DNA from: AV40 sp035568175
GTDB lineage: Bacteria > Verrucomicrobiota > Verrucomicrobiia > Chthoniobacterales > UBA10450
NCBI GenBank assembly: GCA_035568175.1
Contig: DATMON010000012.1
Coordinates: 62,001 to 126,000 of the forward strand
Direction: 5' to 3'
DNA: 64,000 nt
Part shown: one piece after another, positions 61,103 through 64,000 of the stretch
Layout of the letters: each line of letters opens with the position of its first letter
Numbering within the stretch: position 1 is the stretch's first letter
Program-made: the position numbers and the translations under genes
The notes under the pieces: model-generated
Databases searched by the model: none
Told to the model about the DNA's origin: nothing
Seen by the model: only the letters and a program-made list of their open reading frames with translations

Positions 61103-62230
61103 ATGAAGCTAAAACGCATTCTAAAGTGGAGCGTACGCGCGATCTTGTTCGCGTTAATATTGGCGTTCCTGGCCGGGTTCGTCGCCTATTGGAGATCGAC
61201 TAACGATTGCGATCGCAAGACTGCTTTGGTCAATCCGATAAAAGCCATTCGTTTTTGCGAGTACGGTTCACCCGACGTTCTCAAGTTTGAAGACGTTGAA
61301 AAGCCTGTTCCGAATGTCGATCAAGTCTTGATCAGAGTTCGCGCGGCTTCCCTCAATTTTATTGATCCGGGCCTGATGCGAGGTCCGTGGCCGCTTCGCC
61401 TGATGTCGGGGCTGCGCAAACCAGAGAAAACAGGGCTGGGCAACGATATGGCCGGCACGGTTGAAGTGGTTGGCAAAAACGTGACGCTGTTCAAAGCGGG
61501 CGACGAAGTCTTTGGTGTGGGTCGTCCTACTCTTGCGGAGTATGCGTGTGCTCGCGAGCGAGGATTGGTTATTAAGCCGGCTAACGTGACGTTTGAACAA
61601 GCGGGCGCGGTGGCTTGGGCCGGATTCACCGCCTTGCAAGGTCTTCGCCAAGGTAACATTCGGCCGGGACAAAAGGTCCTGATCAACGGCGCAACCGGAG
61701 GCGTGGGCACTTTCGCTGTCCAGATAGCGAAGTCGTTCGGCGCAGAAGTAACGGGCGTATGTAGTACGGGAAAAATGGACCTTGTCCGATCCCTCGGCGC
61801 AGATCACGTCATTGACTACACCAAGGAGGATTTCACCAAAGGCGACCGGCGTTACGACGTCATTTTTGATAACGTTAACAACCACTCCTTTTCCGATCGT
61901 CGCCGGGTCTTAACTCCTAATGGCGTCTGCGTCATTGCCGGAATCGGAGGAGCGGGACTACACCCGGAAGCATGGGAGCGTATTGTTGGGATTCTTAAAA
62001 CGAAACTGTTATCGCGGTTCGTGCGTCAGAAGTTCGTCGGGTATGGTACGACAACTAACAAAGAGGATCTGAAGTTGTTGAGCGACCTCATGGAAACGGG
62101 GAAGGTCACACCCGTCATCGACCGGACTTACAAGTTGAGCGAGACCGCGGAGGCGATGCGGTATTTCGAAGAAGGCCACGCGCGAGGAAAAATCGTAATC
62201 ACTATGGAACAGGGCGAGCAGGCTCGTTAG
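61103..62230 (+). CDS. Membrane-anchored quinone-oxidoreductase-like MDR protein 1
   Basis: 375 residues. A basic start and one membrane helix (about 10-30) precede the conserved Y-W-R-S-T-N-D-C, after which a medium-chain dehydrogenase/reductase fold follows: G-N-D-M-A-G-T-V-E, N-G-A-T-G-G-V-G-T-F-A-V-Q-I-A-K (NADP site) and C-S-T-G-K. No zinc ligands are evident, so it belongs with quinone reductases of the zeta-crystallin type. First of three tandem paralogues. The upstream TCGTTAGGCCGATGAAG is shared with the next gene. Confidence 0.9.
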   Translation: MKLKRILKWSVRAILFALILAFLAGFVAYWRSTNDCDRKTALVNPIKAIRFCEYGSPDVLKFEDVEKPVPNVDQVLIRVRAASLNFIDPGLMRGPWPLRLMSGLRKPEKTGLGNDMAGTVEVVGKNVTLFKAGDEVFGVGRPTLAEYACARERGLVIKPANVTFEQAGAVAWAGFTALQGLRQGNIRPGQKVLINGATGGVGTFAVQIAKSFGAEVTGVCSTGKMDLVRSLGADHVIDYTKEDFTKGDRRYDVIFDNVNNHSFSDRRRVLTPNGVCVIAGIGGAGLHPEAWERIVGILKTKLLSRFVRQKFVGYGTTTNKEDLKLLSDLMETGKVTPVIDRTYKLSETAEAMRYFEEGHARGKIVITMEQGEQAR

Positions 62231-62234
62231 GCCG

Positions 62235-63338
62235 ATGAAGATAAAGCGTTTTCTCAAGTGGAGTGTAGCCGTCATTTTCGCCGGTTTGCTAGTGGTGACG
62301 TTTATTGCCTACTGGATGTCGACTAACGATTGCGATCATAGGCCTACTCCGAGTAATCCGATGAAAGCCATTACCCATTGCGAGTACGGCGGCCCCGAGG
62401 TCCTCAAGGTTGAGGAAATCGAAAAACCGGTTCCGAATGACAACCAGGTCTTGGTGAAGGTTCGCGCGAATTCAGTCAATCCACTCGATCTCACTATTCG
62501 AGGCCCTCTCCTCCTTCGTCCGCTCTTTGGCTTGCGTAAACCAAAGGATACTCGACTAGGTGTCGACTACTCCGGCACCGTCGAAGCAGTTGGCAAAAAC
62601 GTCACTAACTTCAGACCTGGCGACGAAGTGTTTGGCGGGAAGAACGGCGCCATCGCTGAGTACGTCTGCGTATTGGCGGACCGAGCAGTCGTGCTGAAGC
62701 CGGCGAACATGACTTTCGACCAAGCGGCTGCTGTCCCGGTGGCGGCGATCACCGCATTGCAGGGACTTCGCGACAAGGGAAAGATTCAGGCCGGCCAAAA
62801 AGTTTTGATCAACGGCGCTTCGGGCGGCGTTGGCACTTTCGCGGTTCAGATAGCGAAATCGTTCGGGACCGAGGTCACTGGCGTGTGCAGCACGCGCAAT
62901 GTCGATCTTGTCCGATCAATTGGCGCAGATCACGTCATTGATTACGCGAAGGAAGATTTCACGAAAGGCGATCAGCATTACGACTTAATCTTCGACCTCA
63001 TTGGGAACCATTCGTTCTCGGAACGGCGGCGCATTTTGAATCCAAATGGCATCTGTGTCATGGCCGGCGTTGGAGGAGCGGGATGGCACGATGGCATGGG
63101 GATGCGTTTGGCCGGCGAACTCAATGCCTATCTACGGTCACGGTTTGTTAGCCAGAAGTTCGTCTCCTACATCGCGGAATTCAATAAAAAGGACATGATG
63201 GTCCTGGCCGATCTCATGCAATCCGGAAAGATGACGCCGGTCATCGATAAGACTTACAAATTGAGTGACACCGCTGATGCTCTTCGTTACCTGGAACAAG
63301 GCCACGCTCGCGGAAAAGTCGTGATCACTGTTGAATGA
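62235..63338 (+). CDS. Membrane-anchored quinone-oxidoreductase-like MDR protein 2
   Basis: 367 residues, paralogous to the gene before it; same anchor (Y-W-M-S-T-N-D-C), same N-G-A-S-G-G-V-G-T-F-A-V-Q-I-A-K site, same D-H-V-I-D-Y-A-K-E-D-F. It starts 5 bp after the previous stop. The amino acid identity is high in the nucleotide-binding part and lower around the substrate pocket (residues 75-105), as expected if substrate range diverged. Confidence 0.9.
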   Translation: MKIKRFLKWSVAVIFAGLLVVTFIAYWMSTNDCDHRPTPSNPMKAITHCEYGGPEVLKVEEIEKPVPNDNQVLVKVRANSVNPLDLTIRGPLLLRPLFGLRKPKDTRLGVDYSGTVEAVGKNVTNFRPGDEVFGGKNGAIAEYVCVLADRAVVLKPANMTFDQAAAVPVAAITALQGLRDKGKIQAGQKVLINGASGGVGTFAVQIAKSFGTEVTGVCSTRNVDLVRSIGADHVIDYAKEDFTKGDQHYDLIFDLIGNHSFSERRRILNPNGICVMAGVGGAGWHDGMGMRLAGELNAYLRSRFVSQKFVSYIAEFNKKDMMVLADLMQSGKMTPVIDKTYKLSDTADALRYLEQGHARGKVVITVE

Positions 63339-63436
63339 GACTCCCAAGCGATTGAAAACAAACGCAAGCTGGTGTTGCTGAATCTTTTCGCAGATGATCG
63401 CTGTCTCTCGCTAACCTCCAAACATTCATCCGGCTT

Positions 63437-64000
63437 ATGAAACGACTACTGAAGTGGATTTTCCGCGTTGTTCTTGTCCTCCTGGTGCTCGCATTCCTTT
63501 TTGTTTTTGTCGCCTATTGGCGATCGACCAATGATTGCGACAAAAAAAGTGCCGCCGCGCCGAGCAACCCGATGAAGGCCATCGTTCATTGCGATTACGG
63601 GCTTGCGAATCTCAAGCTCGAAGACATTGAAAAGCCAGTCCCGGGAGACGATCAAATCCTGGTGAGGGTTCACGCGGTGTCGGTGAACCCGTATGACTGG
63701 CATTTCGTTGAGGGCACGCCGTATTTTATGCGAGGGATGGGCGTCGGGCTGCGTAAACCAAAAGACATACGTCTTGGTGTTGATTTTGCCGGGACGGTTG
63801 AATCGGTCGGCAAGGACGTCACTCAGTACAAACCGGGCGATGATGTGTTTGGCGGAAGAGACGGAGCATTTGCCCAATACGTGTGCCGTCGAGCAGTGGG
63901 ATCGGTAGCGCTAAAACCGGCTGGCCTCACGTTTGAGCAAGCGGCTTCCATCAACATCGCTGGAATCACGGCGCTGCAAGGGGTTCGTGACAAAGGAAAA
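63437..64000 (+). CDS. Membrane-anchored quinone-oxidoreductase-like MDR protein 3 (cut by window end)
   Basis: 188 codons are in the window and no stop is reached. M-K-R-L-L-K-W-I-F-R then a membrane helix and Y-W-R-S-T-N-D-C, followed by R-L-G-V-D-F-A-G-T-V-E and F-E-Q-A-A-S-I-N-I-A-G-I-T-A-L-Q-G-V-R. Third paralogue in the tandem. A 98-bp gap separates it from the second, so it may have its own promoter. Confidence 0.9.
   Translation, partial: MKRLLKWIFRVVLVLLVLAFLFVFVAYWRSTNDCDKKSAAAPSNPMKAIVHCDYGLANLKLEDIEKPVPGDDQILVRVHAVSVNPYDWHFVEGTPYFMRGMGVGLRKPKDIRLGVDFAGTVESVGKDVTQYKPGDDVFGGRDGAFAQYVCRRAVGSVALKPAGLTFEQAASINIAGITALQGVRDKGK

Overview
The window is a gene-dense chromosomal segment of a Gram-negative bacterium. 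Lipid A genes (lpxA, lpxK), a LolC/E-type permease, TolC-like and TonB-like proteins and lipobox signals point to an outer membrane. The b558-type succinate dehydrogenase, the enlarged SecA, a free-standing S23/IVS-type four-helix protein, the tiny bS22-like protein and the intergenic heptamer tracts fit Verrucomicrobiota, probably a soil lineage near Chthoniobacterales. This placement is inference; there is no rRNA here.

Layout. 0-12 kb is mostly housekeeping: TolC-like end, pgeF, lpxA-radC-polyprenyl synthase-lipoate ligase-pyrF, ispE, then a tightly overlapped unit ridA-pyrE-sdhC-sdhA-[four-helix insertion]-sdhB, preceded by a subclass B3-like metallo-beta-lactamase. 12-23 kb: secA, a lipoprotein, an MFS porter, thpR, an SDR, smpB, rpoZ, three pseudopilin-like genes, tRNA-Pro(CGG) and bS22. 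22.8-36 kb: two large TPR proteins around a PerM permease, rtcB beside a 2H phosphoesterase, a sufS-sufU pair, an NlpC/P60-like protein and a LolC/E permease. 35-43 kb is rich in palindromic repeats: three cupins, a TolB-like propeller, a LigD polymerase domain with a duplicated tail, lpxK and thrB. 43-56 kb: acs, a VanX-like dipeptidase, an amino acid permease, cutA, mnmA, a 3-methyladenine glycosylase and a 5'-nucleotidase. 56-58 kb has integron-cassette character (attC-like sites, small accessory genes, no integrase). 58-64 kb: a GntR-ABC operon with a perfect 26-bp operator, then three tandem membrane-anchored medium-chain reductases.

The most unusual signal belongs to no gene. The octamer TGTCGATC, usually extended to TGTCGATCTT, occurs about 55 times on both strands (about 38 on +, 17 on -), where about two are expected. 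Single-base changes at its first position are several times rarer. It lies in all reading frames and also between genes, and is absent from a 4.8-kb stretch containing the cassette-like region. Its density resembles DNA uptake sequences or cyanobacterial HIP1. Three further repeat families are present: a 56-57-bp double-hairpin palindrome (4 copies), a 142-bp element with perfect 26-bp terminal inverted repeats, and heptamer/octamer tracts at operon junctions that in places encode protein tails.
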